A stretch of 64,000 nt of DNA from Perilla frutescens. Taxonomy: Eukaryota > Streptophyta > Magnoliopsida > Lamiales > Lamiaceae. Within the stretch, counting starts at the first letter, position 1. Every line of letters starts with the position of its first letter. The DNA is taken from the NCBI GenBank assembly GCA_026008535.1, contig BRKX01000004.1, forward strand, positions 29,640,501 through 29,704,500, in the 5' to 3' direction. The notes under the pieces were generated by a model. It did not search any database and had not been told where the DNA came from. It saw nothing but the letters and a program-made list of their open reading frames with translations. The translations under genes and the position numbers were made by a program. This document shows positions 11,343 to 23,844 of this stretch, in pieces.

Positions 11343-11445
11343 TTTTTTTTACCCACACACCAGACCTATGGTATTGAGGAAAATCGAACCAGTGACCTTT
11401 CGTCTCCAAACAACTTCCCTCCACCACTAGGCCATCTCCACTGGG
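11343..11445 (-). mobile_element. tRNA-derived SINE
   Basis: On the minus strand there is a box A-like TGGCCTAGTGG (complement 11424-11434) and a box B-like GGTTCGATTTTCC (complement 11378-11390), spaced like an internal RNA polymerase III promoter. After about 30 more bases the element ends in a short A-run (T8 at 11343-11350 on the plus strand). The anticodon-stem region does not fold as a functional tRNA by eye. No clear target-site duplication is visible. A second copy at 25925-26027 is part of the segmental duplication, not an independent insertion. Confidence 0.65.
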
Positions 11446-12354
11446 ATAATAAGATTATATTTTTTATACTATTAAAGTTAGATTTACAAAATATTTAATA
11501 ATACTAACTTTAATTTTAAAATATAATAACATCATACATTTTATTGTATTAACCAAAAATAAACGTTACACATTATTAATAATGTTAATGTGGATAAGGT
11601 GGATTCGGTCCATTTTTTTGAAAAATACATGAATTCTTTATATATATATATATATTATGTGTCTGTACATTTGTTGAGTAGTTAGTAATAAATGTCAAAG
11701 TACATTTACATAATGATTGAATAGAGACCAAGTGCGTCATAAGGGTGTTTTAGACATTTACACTTCAAATTAACTACAAAATTTTCTATTTTTATATCTT
11801 GTTTTTTTTTTTTCCAATCCCTTTCACTTTTGCCCAAGTTTATCGATAACCTTTGTTTGCCACCGATTTTTTCTTTTAAATATAGACAACAGTTATAAGC
11901 TATTGTCTATACTCATTTAGACAACTTTTTAATAATAACTGTTGTTCTGTATGGATTTATACAACGACTGTATTCACTCTGTTGTCCATTGACACCAATT
12001 ATTATTTAATTTGCAAGGGATTTTAATTAGCTGTTGTCTATTATTGAATTTTTTGACACCCGACGACGTCGTTTGATTAGCCCTAAATCTAAAATTCCTC
12101 AAATTTACCTAAGTCCCAATTTCAATAGCCGCTTAAAATTTTCCTTCTCAACCTATTTCTAATCTACAATCTCTTTCCCTCTCTATCGCTGCCTTTTCCC
12201 TCTCAAATGCCGCTCGACGTTCGTTGCTACTAGTCACCATTGTAGCTGCCACCGTTGCCGCCGCTCATTGCTGGGTTCTTGGTAACCGCCGCTCGTTGAT
12301 GCTATTTTTAGTCGCCAACGCTCGTTTCTACTGTTCATGGTGGCTGCCACTCAT
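11446..12354. mobile_element. CACTA-like transposon remnant
   Basis: From about 11883 to 12040 there is a cluster of AGACAAC/TTGTCT repeats in both orientations (AGACAACAGTTATAAG, then CTATTGTCTAT, then AACTGTTGTTCT, then CTGTTGTCC, then CTGTTGTCTATT), the pattern of En/Spm-type subterminal repeats. It is followed by a GC-richer stretch with repeated CCGCTCGTTG and GCTGCCACCGTTGCCGCC, resembling the captured 5'-UTR-like sequence such elements often carry. A (TA)n run lies at about 11640-11656. No CACTA terminus or transposase is seen, so the class is tentative. Confidence 0.4.
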
Positions 12355-15300
12355 GTTAATATGATGTAGAATAAAATGATTGTATCATTTTTTATATATA
12401 TATATATATTTAAATATACACACCTTTTCGCAATCCGGTTAGTGATGGGTGTGTAGCAATCAATTGCTCGTCTACTCGTAGAGATTCAAACATATCTCCT
12501 CTATCAAGTCCACACAATTGGAATATATCTCGTATCTCGATTTTCTCTAGGAAACGATATACAAAAGAATATGTTTAGTGTAAAGAATGAGGACAAGAGA
12601 CTAATGAGCCATGGAGAAAAATGATAAGAAAAGATATATCATTTTTCATCCATGATCGTGGACAATAATACCAATTCAATTGGTAATTGATTTCCACATT
12701 AATCACTCTTTTAATCTCATTAAAATCTCTTTAATCCTTTTGATTGTAGAGATAATTAAATATTAATTCCATAAAATAAAATTAACATTTTACACTATAT
12801 AAATTTAATCCAATTAAATTTATATATCTATTAAATTAATCCAATTAATTTAATCCATATTTTGAATTAGACTTTTAATCCAATTAATTCCAATTAAATA
12901 TTTTAATTGATTATTTGATTTAACTAATTAAAACAAAAATAGTCTCAATTAATTAACACCATTAATTAATTGGGTTTAACAATTATATTAATTCAATTGA
13001 TACAATTCCAATCTATTTGTGTAACCCTCTTAGGTTCACAACTAGTACTAGTAGTAGGCTTGTAACATTTACAACTTAGTGAATAAAATATTATTCTATT
13101 AATTTATCCAATAAATTAATATACTCAAAATTAACTCTTTAATTTCGAGAACCTACAAATCATGGGAACATCTAGCAAGTAGCATCATCACCTAGCATTA
13201 GGTGAAATAGCGAGTAAATATATTTAATTATAAATCGTTATACACGTACGATCCTTCTATTATCTAATCTTCCGACTAGATCTTGAGTTATGGAATAATA
13301 CGAACAACTCAATCAATCCAATAGTAACATTTTCATTTCCTTTCAATCAATTCATTAATGAATCAATATTCATCATGCCTTGGCCAAGGTCTTCTGAATC
13401 ATGAATCATGAAAATTAATTGGAAGATTCTCTCGACAATCGAGTAATAGATCCTTTATTGACCATTCAATTAATCTCTATATTAATTAATATAACATCCA
13501 ACATAACCTTGTTACGATTGCCACGCAATCAGAGACTATATCAAAATGAGATATAATTAATACAAGATTACTATGGTGTCTCAAGTCAAAGGACTAACCA
13601 TGTATTATTGTAATTTAGAAATTCATATTTTCGATAAATTCCATTTAAGAATTTCTAATGAGTTTGTTCAGTGAACTTGTTCTCTAACAAGGACCCATGT
13701 ATATACATTTATGTCACCACACTAATGTCAATGGAACTTAACATTCTCATCTTATGAGTGTGTATAATATGTGTGAGTTAAACTATTCAATATTCCATCT
13801 TGATCAGTTATATAACTCGAAACTAATTTAAGATCTAAGTACAAGAAACATATTCCATAATCATCATCAAATGCATGACCATGTTTCGTGACTTATTAAG
13901 ATCTAGGAATTTTATCACATGCATGTATAATTAACATGTAAGATAAATAAAATGCCTCGATATAATATAATTCATTAAGAGTTTATTTATAATAAATAAT
14001 AAAAAGAGTATAAATAACCAATCTAATTGGTGCGACGGGTGCTACTCTTTCAATCTCGCACTCGCCCTAGCACCAATCACCCATGTACCTCAGACCCATT
14101 CTTTCGACATGTCCTTCGAATACTTTATGTGACAAGGGTTTAGTAGGTGGATCTGCTATATTTTCTGCCGAAGCGACTCGATCCAAAACGACCTCATCTC
14201 TACCAATGATTTCTTGAATCAGGTGGTATCATCTCATAATGTGCATGGATTTCTGATGAGATCTTGGTTCTTTGGCTTGTGCAATTGCCCTGTTTTTATC
14301 ACAATATATAGATATTGGATCAACAACTGATGGAAAAACACCCAACTCTTGGATGAAATTCCTCATCCAATCAGCTTCCTTTGCAACAATATGTTCAACT
14401 TCATTGGTGGAATCAGCAACCGTTTCTTGTTTGGAACTCTTCCAACTAACGGCACCACCATTCAAGATGAATATGAATCCTGACATTGACTTGGAATCAT
14501 CTTTGTTAGACTGAAAACCAGAGTCTGTAAAGCCCTCTAGTTTAAGCTCCCCATTGTCGTAAACTAGAAAAATATCCTTAGTGCTTCTTAAGTACTTCAG
14601 GATAGATTTCACGACAGTCCAGTGCTCTTCACCTGGATTCGACTGATATCTACTCGTGACACTCAGAGCATGCGCAACATCAAGTCGAGTACATAACATA
14701 GCATACATAATACTTTCAATGGAAGAAGCATATGGTATGCGCGTCATTCGTTCTCTCTCTTCGGGTGTCTTAGGAGACATTGCCTTAGAGAGTGAAACAC
14801 CATAACTTATTGACAGGTAACCACACTTGGATTCCTCTATGCTAAAGCGTTTTAGCATTTTGTCTATGTACATGGATTGGGACAATCCAATCATCCTTCT
14901 AGATCTATCTCTATAGATTTTAATGCCAAGGATGAAGGATGCATCTCCCAAGTCCTTTATGGAGAAATGTCTCGATAACCAAGTCTTTGTTGACTGTAAC
15001 ATTCCTATATCATTCCCAATGAGTAGGATGTCATCAACATAGAGCACAACAAACACAACTGCACTCCCACTAACCTTCTTATATACACAAGGTACTTCCG
15101 GATTGTTATGAAAATCAAACCCTTTGATTGTTTCATCAAATCGGATGTTCGAACTCCTTGAAGCTTGCTTAAGTCCATAAATGGACCTTTAGAGTTTGCA
15201 AACCTTTTGTTCACTCCCATTGGATATAAAACCCTCAGGCTGCATCATATATATATTTTCCACAATGTTCCCTTTGAGGAATGCAGTCTTTACATCCATT

Positions 15301-15493
15301 TGCCATATCTCATAGTCATAATATGCAGCTATGGCAAGCAAGATCTGAATGGATTTAAGCATCGCTACAGGTGAAAAAGTTTTCTCATAATCAACACCTT
15401 GCTTTTGAGTATAATCTTTTGCAATCAAGCGAGCTTTAAAGGTTGCTACCTCTTCATTTACTCCAAGCTTCCGCTTTAAAACCCATTTGCATC
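12355..15493 (-). mobile_element. copia element 1, copy A (3' LTR and RT fragment)
   Basis: Minus-strand copia element carrying the 3' LTR (12355-14052, missing about 95 bp at its distal end including TGTTGG) and the RT-RNase H part of pol up to the Tekay insertion. The LTR's inner end TGAAAGAGTAGC (complement ending 14052) follows the purine tract GGGCGAGTGCGAGAT. The sequence matches 26940-30171, where the LTR end is intact. The rest of the element is absent from copy A. The LTR is AT-rich with many TTAATTAA/CAATTAATT blocks at 12720-12975. Confidence 0.9.
14067..15493 (-). pseudogene. copia-1 reverse transcriptase / RNase H, copy A
   Basis: Minus-strand frame from the Tekay insertion edge to TAG at 14067-14069. 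RT motifs: CKWVLKRKLG at the very edge, KARLIAKDYTQKQGVDY, MDVKTAFLKGN, YGLKQASRS, VLYVDDILLIGND (catalytic YVDD). RNase H: GFTDSGFQSNKDDSKSMSG and STNEVEHIVAKEADW; the family motif is normally STTEAEYIAASEAA, so the catalytic region is decayed. Stops occur at the YGLKQ block (near 15187) and near 14229. It differs from copy B by a handful of residues (L/M, C/S, V/I, S/R and G/W within 275 residues). Confidence 0.9.
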
Positions 15494-17353
15494 TGTAACG
15501 CCCCAAACTACTCCGTTTTGCCACGTCACTTAACGTATAATTTATTTACATATTTTATGTGCTTATATTCAATATGAGTGGAAGCTAAGGTCAAAAGCAT
15601 GATAATGGCATAATAAGGTAAGGCATCATAATTATCAATATGAATTTTCGCAATTGAAGCATGCAATCTATCATGTCTATTTTGCCACACAAGATGTTAT
15701 CAAACGGAAACATTGCATAAGCCCATCCACATCAACCATGCAATCATCTAACCTATTAGGCTCATAGGTCTTACTCAACCCGCCCGTCTACCATCCTAAA
15801 TTTTAACATACGTATAAAGGTTCAACAATATACTTCATACATAATAGGCTCCAAGGTCGAACGACCCGCCTTTCAATTGTTTGGCATAATATCAAGTTAT
15901 GCACATCATAACCTACAAAAGATCGGGCTATTCCCATCCCCAATAATCATTGATCATAAAGTAAAAAGAGTGATCAATGCAATAATAATAATAATGTAAG
16001 TATTTTCAAAAGAAGAGCATGCAAAAGATAAACACAAGCTTGTGGGGTTCTCTTGTGTTCACAACGCTCCTACCCCGGCCTTGACTCCTCAACCTGAAAT
16101 TCATTGAATGAATGGGGTGAGTATTTAACAACATACTCAGTGGGGAACACTGTAAACAGTTATAGCTAATTGCACAAGTGAAAATATAACATATGGACTT
16201 TTCTTTACTTTGTGGAGACTAGTCTCAACCCCGTAAGGTCTAAACATCATGATGCCCCCGTTAATGAACATCTTTGGCCTTGTAGGGATGCCCGCAGACA
16301 TACTATCCCCCAGGGAGGACATTAACAGGTCTATATTCGATCCTAAAGGATCTCTGCCCCGAATGGTCTCTTTGTTGACCCCGAAGGATCTCTTTCATTC
16401 ACCGGTCCGAAGACCCTTCATACATATACAATCAAAGCACAACTGTAACTATAACCTTACACGTGTTCACAGTTTAGAGTTACCCCACCTTAAGAGACGC
16501 TTTGACAATTTCTCAACCTTTGAAATATTTCTTTACCGCTAACAAGTTGTCCACCTCGAGCCACAACACGTCACCTAGCACCCTTTTAATCATCTTTTCA
16601 TTTTAGATGTCGAGTTATTCAATTAAATCATAATTTAGACCAAACTCATGCTATACTTTGTTTTAAAGTCTTCAAACATTTCCACATACACAACCATGGA
16701 TATACAAGCTCATACTATGATTTTGGACACAAAATACACATTAAAGCTCTTTGAAGCATTTGATCGAACATGTTACGGACACACATTTAAACCACATGCT
16801 CATAACTCATTTTAAATCCTTTAGACCCAACATTTCAAATACAAACACCTTCACCCTAGGGCTCTAACATACATGAAACTCAACCCCATACAACCCTCAT
16901 AACATCTCCATACAATTATCAACAAAACAAAGAGAAATTAGGGAAGAATTCCAAACCCTAGCAATAATGAACCATAGGAATTCGATATAACTTCACATAT
17001 AGTCTTAAGGAGGTAAATAAACCATATGTTCAAGATATCAAGGCAAGAGGATCAATAAAAGTGAAAACCCTAATTTTTGGATAACAAACCCTAGGTTTGA
17101 TTAAACAAGAAATGAGTGTTTAAATCACCAAGATGAAGAGGTATGAAGTTACCTTAGTTGATGGAGGATGATGGAAGGATCCACTCCAAAAGTTCAAGAA
17201 TTTGTAGAGAGAAGGGGGAGGAAAATCGCCCAAAGAAAAGAAAGAAATGAGGAAGAAATGAACAAGTGTGGTATTTATAGGTAGGAAAGTCCCCGGACCC
17301 GCGCGATCGCACGCTTCCCGTGACTGCGCGAGGGGGCTCTCGGCCATGGCTCC
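15494..17353 (-). mobile_element. Tekay-like gypsy 3' LTR fragment, copy A
   Basis: Begins TGTAACGCCCCAAACTACTC directly after GCATC (15489-15493) inside the copia-1 RT and runs to 17353, where a CRM-like LTR is inserted after GCTCC. It is homologous to 23845-25915 and 30172-32031. On the minus strand it has a TATA box CTATAAATAC (complement 17271-17280) with GC-rich DNA just upstream of it. The element reads on the minus strand, so this is the outer end of its 3' LTR. Confidence 0.85.
17271..17280 (-). promoter_or_regulatory. TATA box of the Tekay-like LTR
   Basis: CTATAAATAC on the minus strand, conserved in each related LTR (31949-31958, 25656-25665 and 42349-42358). It is followed by a CT-rich leader and preceded on the transcribed strand by a CpG-rich repeat block. 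Confidence 0.6.
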
Positions 17354-17715
17354 TGATACGACCCGGACTCTAGGAATGAACACACGTTGACACACGTAAG
17401 TTTTGTGTCTTCTACGACTCAAACAATCAAAGTAAAAATATGCGGAAGAAACTAGACGACTAGAACTAAATAAAATACCTAGACTTATGACACACAAAAT
17501 AACATAAATCCAATGAAAGAGGGGCTGTTTTGGACGGTAATATGGATGGAATTGATGAAGGTATTTCGATGGTGATGAGTAGGTTTAGAAGGGCTAGGGT
17601 AGATAGGGTATGATAGAGTTGAATTGAACTTACGGTTTGAACGGAATGGAACACGATCTTGAACTCGAACGGTGGTTGAAATTGATGTGGACGACGGTGG
17701 ATGGTGGCGTCGTGG
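17354..17715 (-). mobile_element. CRM-like gypsy LTR, outer part, copy A
   Basis: Starts TGATACGACCCGG after the target site GCTCC and is identical in layout to 32032-32393 and homologous to 38092-38453. It is cut at 17715/17716 by the copia-2 LTR, after CGTGG. The remainder of this CRM-like element is present only in copy B. Confidence 0.88.
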
Positions 17716-19140
17716 TGTTGGGGTTTTTTTGAATTGAACCACCGCAGGATCTAATTGGATGTTCATTAATCCTAATGTCATGTAGATCATAAATTCATGC
17801 ATCTCATATGTTTTAATTAACCGAGTTTAATTAACATGCAAATCCGGTTTAAACGATTCTACTAAAGCGGAAACATAGAATCGAAAAACGACTTACAAAT
17901 TAAACGACGGGTGGAGGACAAGATTAAAGATCTAATCTTGTTTTTGTGTATGATGATGATTGGCGCCCCACAATGATATTCCACTCCTTGATCTACTGTT
18001 GTATTCCCGGACTGAATCTAGTTTCAGGGTGGGCTAAAATCTACTAGATCGGTATGGAATCTGTGGAGATAAAGAGAACACAAGAGGGGCTGATTATTCT
18101 TCTCAAAATTTCGTCCCCCACCTCCCTATTTATAGGGGAGGTGGTCGAAATTTCAGTGTCCCAACCCTACTGGGTTTGGGCCTCTATCCATTTTTCTATC
18201 TCCAGTCCATTAAAGTCATATTGGGCTACAACAGGGATCTAGAAGAATATTAAATTGGCCTGCTAATTTATTTAATTTCCAATATCCAATAAACTTAGGA
18301 TATTATTAAATAAATTAAGTATTATTTTTATTCCACTAAAGAAATAATACTGACCTACCAATTTAATACATATTTCTGAATATGCTTTCTCCTTTAGTCC
18401 AGCCATTCCCCGCGTTTAAGATATAATGCCCATTAATTAATTATGTAAGCTTCTGACAGCTATAATTAATTAATATCTTATCCTTGAGTAGTACCACACA
18501 AGCTTTACTCATGCACGGAATAAATTCCACCTGCAGGGTTTCAGCATGAACTTGCATTTCCTCAAGGGGACACCATCAAACTGGCGCACCAGGACACGGT
18601 GCCCCTACATATTGCACAACCCATCATAAGTGTAAATGTCAAAACCCAAGATATCGAGATTATTGATCCTTATGAAAGAATCTCACCCTTTGATAAATCA
18701 AAGCTGCAAACACTACACGTATATGTCTGCCAACACATAGGGGTTAAGAACCCGAACTCTGTGGATTCTTATTCTCTCATTTAAGGTCAGAATAGAGAAT
18801 AGAATCCTAAGTAGATCCTCCTCAATACACTTGACCGTGTATTAGAATAATCAGTTAGTCAAGACAAACTAACTATCAGATTATTCTACGGCGTACCGAT
18901 AGCAGGTTCAGTGCCATCTAAATCGTGAGCCTTTTAATACATTACAAGGAGCCTGATGATATGATCTAACCGTGTGTTTACCCACACCATATCATCTACA
19001 ATGTAAGTATAGTGAACATGCATATAAATATAACAATTTAAATGCAAACAGTGACTGCAATAATATTCATTCTATATCATCATAAAACCATTATTAATAA
19101 TGTATACAAAAGACAGGTCTTCTAATATACAAAACCAACA
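17716..19140 (-). repeat. 3' LTR of copia element 2, copy A
   Basis: 1425 bp, TGTTGGGG...AACCAACA on the plus strand, so TGTTGG/CCAACA inverted ends. Left flank is CGTGG (17711-17715). It is followed on the right by the element's purine tract and pol rather than by a second CGTGG, so in copy A it is an LTR of an element, not a solo LTR. The solo copy is at 32394-33818. Confidence 0.95.
18118..18144 (-). promoter_or_regulatory. TATA box in the loop of an inverted repeat, copia-2 LTR
   Basis: CCACCTCCC (18118-18126) and GGGAGGTGG (18136-18144) are perfect 9-bp inverted arms enclosing TATTTATAG, which reads CTATAAATA on the transcribed minus strand. The same arrangement is at 32796-32822 in copy B. 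The related LTR at 4671-5668 has inverted arms in the same position with different sequence. Confidence 0.55.
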
Positions 19141-19215
19141 ATCTCCCACTTATACTTGAAGCATGTCTTTCAAATATAAAACAAACTGGCTAACTCTCCA
19201 ACTCTAACTAAAATC

Positions 19216-22200
19216 TCAAACGGCAACCCCGGGTCTGCATCTCACTCCTATTTTCTCCACGTAACCGTAGAAGGTCTTAGCCGGAAGGCTCTTCGTGAAT
19301 GGATCAGCTAAATTGTCCACCGATGCAATCTTGACCACTGCCACATCTCCTCTCTTAATGATTTCTCGTATAAGATGGTACTTTCTCTCTATGTGTTTAC
19401 TTGCCTTATGGGCTCTGGGTTCCTTCGAATTTGCCACTGCACCCGAGTTATCACAATATACCGTGATACTCCTAGGCAAATCAGGAACCACGCTCAAGTC
19501 CAACAAGAAGCTCTTGAGCCAGACGGCCTCTTTTGCAGCCTCAGAGGCAGCTACATATTCGGCCTCCATGGTGGAATCCGCAATGCATTTCTGCTTTATG
19601 CTTCTCCATGCAATGGCTCCGCCTCCCAAGGTAAACACAGAGCCTGAGGTAGATTTACTCTGATCTTTATCGGATTGAAAATCTGAGTCCGTGTAACCCA
19701 AAGACACTAGACTATCAGAGCGGTACACCAACATATAATCTCGAGTCCTTTTTAGGTACTTGAGTATATTCTTAACCGCAGTCCAGTGTCCTTGTCCAGG
19801 GTTAGACTGATATCTGCTTACCATGCCGACTGCATAGCATATATCAGGTTTAGTGCATAGCATAGCATACATAAGGCTTCCCACAGCTGAAGCATATGGA
19901 ACGTCCTTCATCTCATCTATCTCAGCCTGTGTGTGGGGACACATATCCTTGGATAGATGAATTCCATGCCTGAAAGGTATAAAACCTTTCTTGGAATCCT
20001 GCATGTTAAACCTATCTAGCACTGTGTCGATATATGTCGCCTGAGATAAGCACAACATCCTTTTCTGGCGATCTCAAATTATCTTGATGCCAAGGACGTG
20101 TCCGGCTTCTCCCAGATCTTTCATATCGAACTGCTTGGACAACCACACCCTTATGTTAGATAATACTTTCTTACTGTTTCCAATAAGTAAGATATCATCA
20201 ACATATAGCACGAGGAAAGCCACCACGTTTCCATCACTCTTCTTGTACACACAGCTCTCATCCGGACATTGCACGAATCCATATGACTGGATAACCTCGT
20301 CAAACCGGATGTTCCAAGACCTTGACGCCTGCTTAAGTCCATAAATGGATCTCTTAAGCTTGCACACTAAGTGCTCTTTGCCTTTAGCAATGAAACCCTA
20401 TGGTTGCTTCATGTGGATGTTTTCCTCAAGACTTCCATTCAGGAAAGCCGTCTTGACATCCATCTGCCAAATCTCATAATCCAAATGAGCGGCAATAGAC
20501 AAGAGAATCCGGATTAACTTAAGCATGGCTACCGGTGAAAAGGTTTCCTCATAATCGATCCCTTCTTTCTGAGTGTACCCTTTTACCACCAATCTTGCCT
20601 TGAAGGTTTCAACCTTCCCGTGAGCTCCTCTCTTGCGTTTGTAAACCCACTTACACCCAATGGGTTTTACCCCATCTTGTGGTTCTACAAGCTCCCAGAC
20701 TTGATTGTGATCCATAGATCCAATCTCAGACTCCATTGCAATTTTCCAAGAGTCTGCATCTTTGTCTTGGATTGCTTCGTCGTAGGTCCTGAGATCCAAT
20801 TCATTTAGTCCTTCAGGGAAATCCGAAGATTCACCCAAACTAATGAATCTGTCAGGTTGGCGTACAACCCTCCCACTACGACGAGGCAGTTCTTGTATTT
20901 CTGTGACACGTTGTGCAGTAATTTGTGGTTCCTCTTCTTGTACTATTGGTGTCAGATTCGAATTTTCCCCTCGAAGTTGCTCGAGTACTATCTCACTTCT
21001 TGGCTTGTGATTTATTACATAGTCTTCATCTAAGAATCGAGCATTGGTACTCACAATGATCTTCTGATCCTTAGGACTATAAAATAAACCACCTTTCGTT
21101 CCTTTTGGATATCCAACAAACAGTCTAACATCCGTACGTGGTGCCAGCTTATCAGTTTCCTTATCCAGCACATGTGCTGGACTACCCCAAATCCGAAAAT
21201 GTCCAAGACTGGGCTTTCGTCCAGTCCAAAGTTCTGTGGGCGTAGATGGGACTGATTTTGATGGAACCACATTCAGAATATAGGCTGCCGTTTCCAAGGC
21301 ATATCCCCAGAATGAAATAGGCAGATCTGAATAGCTCATCATCGATCTAACCATCTCTAACAATGTTCTGTTCCTTCTCTCCGCCACGCCGTTCTGCTGT
21401 GGTGTTCCCGGCGCAGTCAACTGGGATGTAATCCCATTCTCTGCTAAGTAGTCCCTAAATTCATTCGAGAGGTACTCACCACCACGATCAGACCGTAGTG
21501 ATTTGATACTTTTACCTGTACGTTTTTCCACTTCCGCTCTGAATTCTTTGAAAGTCTCAAAGGATTCTGACTTGCAGCGTAACAGGTATATGTATCCATA
21601 CCTTGAGTAATCATCAATGAACGTGATAAAATACTCGTACCCTCCTCGAGCCTGAATTGACATAGGGCCACATAAGTCAGAGTGAATCAAATCTAGTACC
21701 TCTTCAGATCTATTCCCTTTATCCTTAAAGGGTCGCTTGGTCATTTTACCTTCCAAACAGGATTCACACAAAGGGAACGATTCTAGGACCAATGAAGATA
21801 AGGGCCCATCGTTTACTAGTCTTTGTATCCGTTTAAGGTTAATATGTCCGAGCCTAAGATGCCAAAGATAGGTTTGATTCATTTCCGAAGGTTCTTTTCG
21901 TTTGTTAGTGTTTATGACCGACGTATTCAGTAAATGCATTTGCGTAGTGTTTTGCATAGGATTAAGTAAATAAAGATGTCCATCCAATGTGCCAGAACAG
22001 ATAAAACATTTATCACTAAAGATAACAACCTTGTTATCAAAAGAAACAGAATATTCATCCATAAAAAGTTTAGAAACTGAAATCAAGTTTCACCTAAAAC
22101 CAGACACATAAAGACAATCCTTTAAAACCAAAATCCTATCACTACTAAAAGATAAGGTTACATCTCCCACTGCAACTGCCGCCACTTTCGTAGCATTGCC

Positions 22201-23199
22201 CATGTAGACTGAAATCTCTCCATCACTCAGCTATCTTTTTGCCAGGAACCCCTGTAAAGACATGCAAACATGATCAGTAGCTCCAGTATCTACTACCCAT
22301 GACTGAGTAGAACAAGTAGCTAAACATGTTTCAACGATGAGAGATTGAGACGTACCCTTTTTCTTCTTCTTGTTAGGACAATCCGCCTTCCAGTGACCTG
22401 GCTGGCCGCACTTGAAACACTTTGTCTTTGACTTAAATTCCTCGGGAGGAATCTTAGTCTTAGACTTCTTTACCTTAGGCGCCCCCTCTGCAGCTTTCTT
22501 AGGTGCGTTCTTCTTCTTCCTTTTAGTACCGGAAGAAGACGCCCTATTTTCAGCTAGGTGTGCCTCCGGATTTCCTTTTTGAAGTAACTCAGCCGCCTGG
22601 AGATCCATGAGCAGTTCAGTCAGGCTGACATCCCTTTTAATCATGTTAAAGTTCAGCCTGAACTGCTCAAACCTCGAGGACAGGCTATGAAGAACAATGT
22701 CGATTTGAGAATCGCCATCCAGCTCTCCACCTAAGGTCTCGATCTCAGCCAGATACCCCATCATCGTGAGAACGTGATCCCTAACAGGTGTGGAGTCAGA
22801 CATTCTCGCATCCATTAGTTTCTTCATCGCCAAATGGCGTGCCGAGCGGTTCTGATGACCGAAGAGCTGCCTAAGGTTGTACATGATATCATAAGCGGTT
22901 TTCATAGGTTCATGCTGATGTTGCAACACATTTGACATAGATGCCAGAATGTAACAGCGCGCCACCTCATTGGACCTAACCCACTTATCATATGCAACCT
23001 TTTGGGCTTCGTCAGAACCCTCATCTGGCTTCTGAGGACATACTTCTTCAAGTACGAATTTGTGTCCTTCCGCAGTGAGAACAAGATTAAGGTTTCGAAT
23101 CCAGTCATTGTAATTTTCACCGATTAACTTGTTTTCTTTGAGAATAGTGGACAGGTTGGAGAGTGCCATGATGATATAGAATAACTGAAAAGTAAACAT
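19216..23199 (-). pseudogene. copia-2 gag-pol polyprotein
   Basis: A single 1328-codon minus-strand frame with no frameshift and four internal stops, near 22231, 22087, 20395 and 20074. Gag (UBN2-like, MALSNLSTILKENKL near the start) carries an intact zinc knuckle CFKCGQPGHWKADC at about residue 272. The protease motif WVVDTGATDHVC is at about residue 305. GAG-pre-integrase: LWHLRLGHINLKRIQRL; integrase: HSDLCGPM, FIDDYSRYGY, SDRGGEY, PQQNGVAERRNRTLL. RT: GCKWVYKRKRG, MDVKTAFLNG, YGLKQASRSW, VLYVDDILLIGNS. RNase H: GYTDSDFQSDKDQSKSTSG, STMEAEYVAASEAA. The motif set is TNT1-94/Tork-like. I start at the first ATG of the frame (23199); an ATG 11 codons further in (MALSNL) is an equally likely start. 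Confidence 0.95.
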
Positions 23200-23844
23200 G
23201 CAGTACAGTCACAAACTTTAGGATACTCACATATAATCGTATACCTCAAAAAAAATTATATGTAATCCACCGACATTTTAAAAATGTTTCTTATAAGCCA
23301 CGTTAGTGTGGACGTTTATAAAATTTATCCTTAAACAGGTAAAACCACCTTTAATTTACCTCCAGTCAAATTTCCTTATGACAAGTAAATTAATAGTCGG
23401 AAATAACCACGGTCGTGTAACCTTCAAATTAATAAGCCACGTTAGTGTGGACGTTTATTAATAAATTACACCTAAGTGTGAACACCATCATCTTAGCACC
23501 AAGTCCACTATTTCGAACTCCCTGCTCCAGTTGGAGGAGTCAGTTTGTTCTAGTAGTGTTCTACAGCTATCTTGATAAACAAGTTTAATTTCTAGAGATA
23601 ACAGTGATATGACACATCCGTTATGGAGGAAGACCTATTGTCAACTCGCATGTCTATCACATCTCAATTAAACCAGATTAATGGAGACCGTTTGAGATTT
23701 CTACATACTTTGGTATGAATCTCTCCCACTTAGTTATTTAAGATTGAGGTTTCATTTTATCCCATTGTAAAACATGCAAACATCACATTAAATGATAAAA
23801 CACCATTGCATGCTTCAAAACAACATAATAAGCAATAATAATAA
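23200..23844 (-). other. copia-2 untranslated leader with direct repeats
   Basis: Noncoding DNA upstream of gag. It holds a 27-bp direct repeat at 23293 and 23432 that contains CCACGTTAGTGTGG (an imperfect palindrome, CCAC...GTGG), with a related CCACGGTCGTG between. No PBS is found before the sequence switches to the Tekay-type LTR at 23845. Confidence 0.7.

Larger units (their letters stand above)
11334..19140. repeat. segmental duplication, copy A
   Basis: This stretch is almost identical to 25916-33818. It spans the SINE, the CACTA-like remnant, the copia-1 3' LTR and RT fragment, the Tekay LTR fragment, the start of the CRM-like LTR and one copia-2 LTR. The offset is 14582 at the left and 14678 at the right; the difference is mainly a 103-bp segment absent from copy A (present at 26932-27034 in B). 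Homology ends at the inner edge of the copia-2 LTR because copy B has only a solo LTR there. Confidence 0.95.
17716..23844 (-). mobile_element. copia element 2 (TNT1/Tork-like), 5' LTR missing
   Basis: Minus-strand copia element inserted into the CRM-like LTR at CGTGG. It has the 3' LTR (17716-19140), purine tract (complement of 19141 onwards, AAGTGGGAGAT), a single-frame gag-pol (23199-19216) and a leader (23200-23844). At 23845 a Tekay-type LTR begins, and the PBS and 5' LTR are not found. Apart from four nonsense codons the coding region is intact, making this the best-preserved element in the window. Confidence 0.93.

Noticed and set aside
11343..11445. Functional tRNA gene
   Set aside because: Pol III boxes are present, but there is no complete cloverleaf by eye and an A-run tail follows; it is better explained as a SINE.
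11446..12354. Host gene promoter and first exon (GC-rich, Ala/Ser-coding stretch)
   Set aside because: No continuing ORF, and adjacent inverted AGACAAC repeats point to a DNA-transposon end; evidence for a gene is insufficient.
14272..14514. Plus-strand ORFs opposite the copia RT (also 28950-29192, 19295-19663, 20084-20344)
   Set aside because: Antisense shadows of conserved RT/RNase H coding sequence.
17120..17802. Reverse ORFs crossing the Tekay / CRM / copia-2 LTR joins (and copy at 31798-32480)
   Set aside because: They run across insertion boundaries, so they cannot be native genes; no domain is recognisable.
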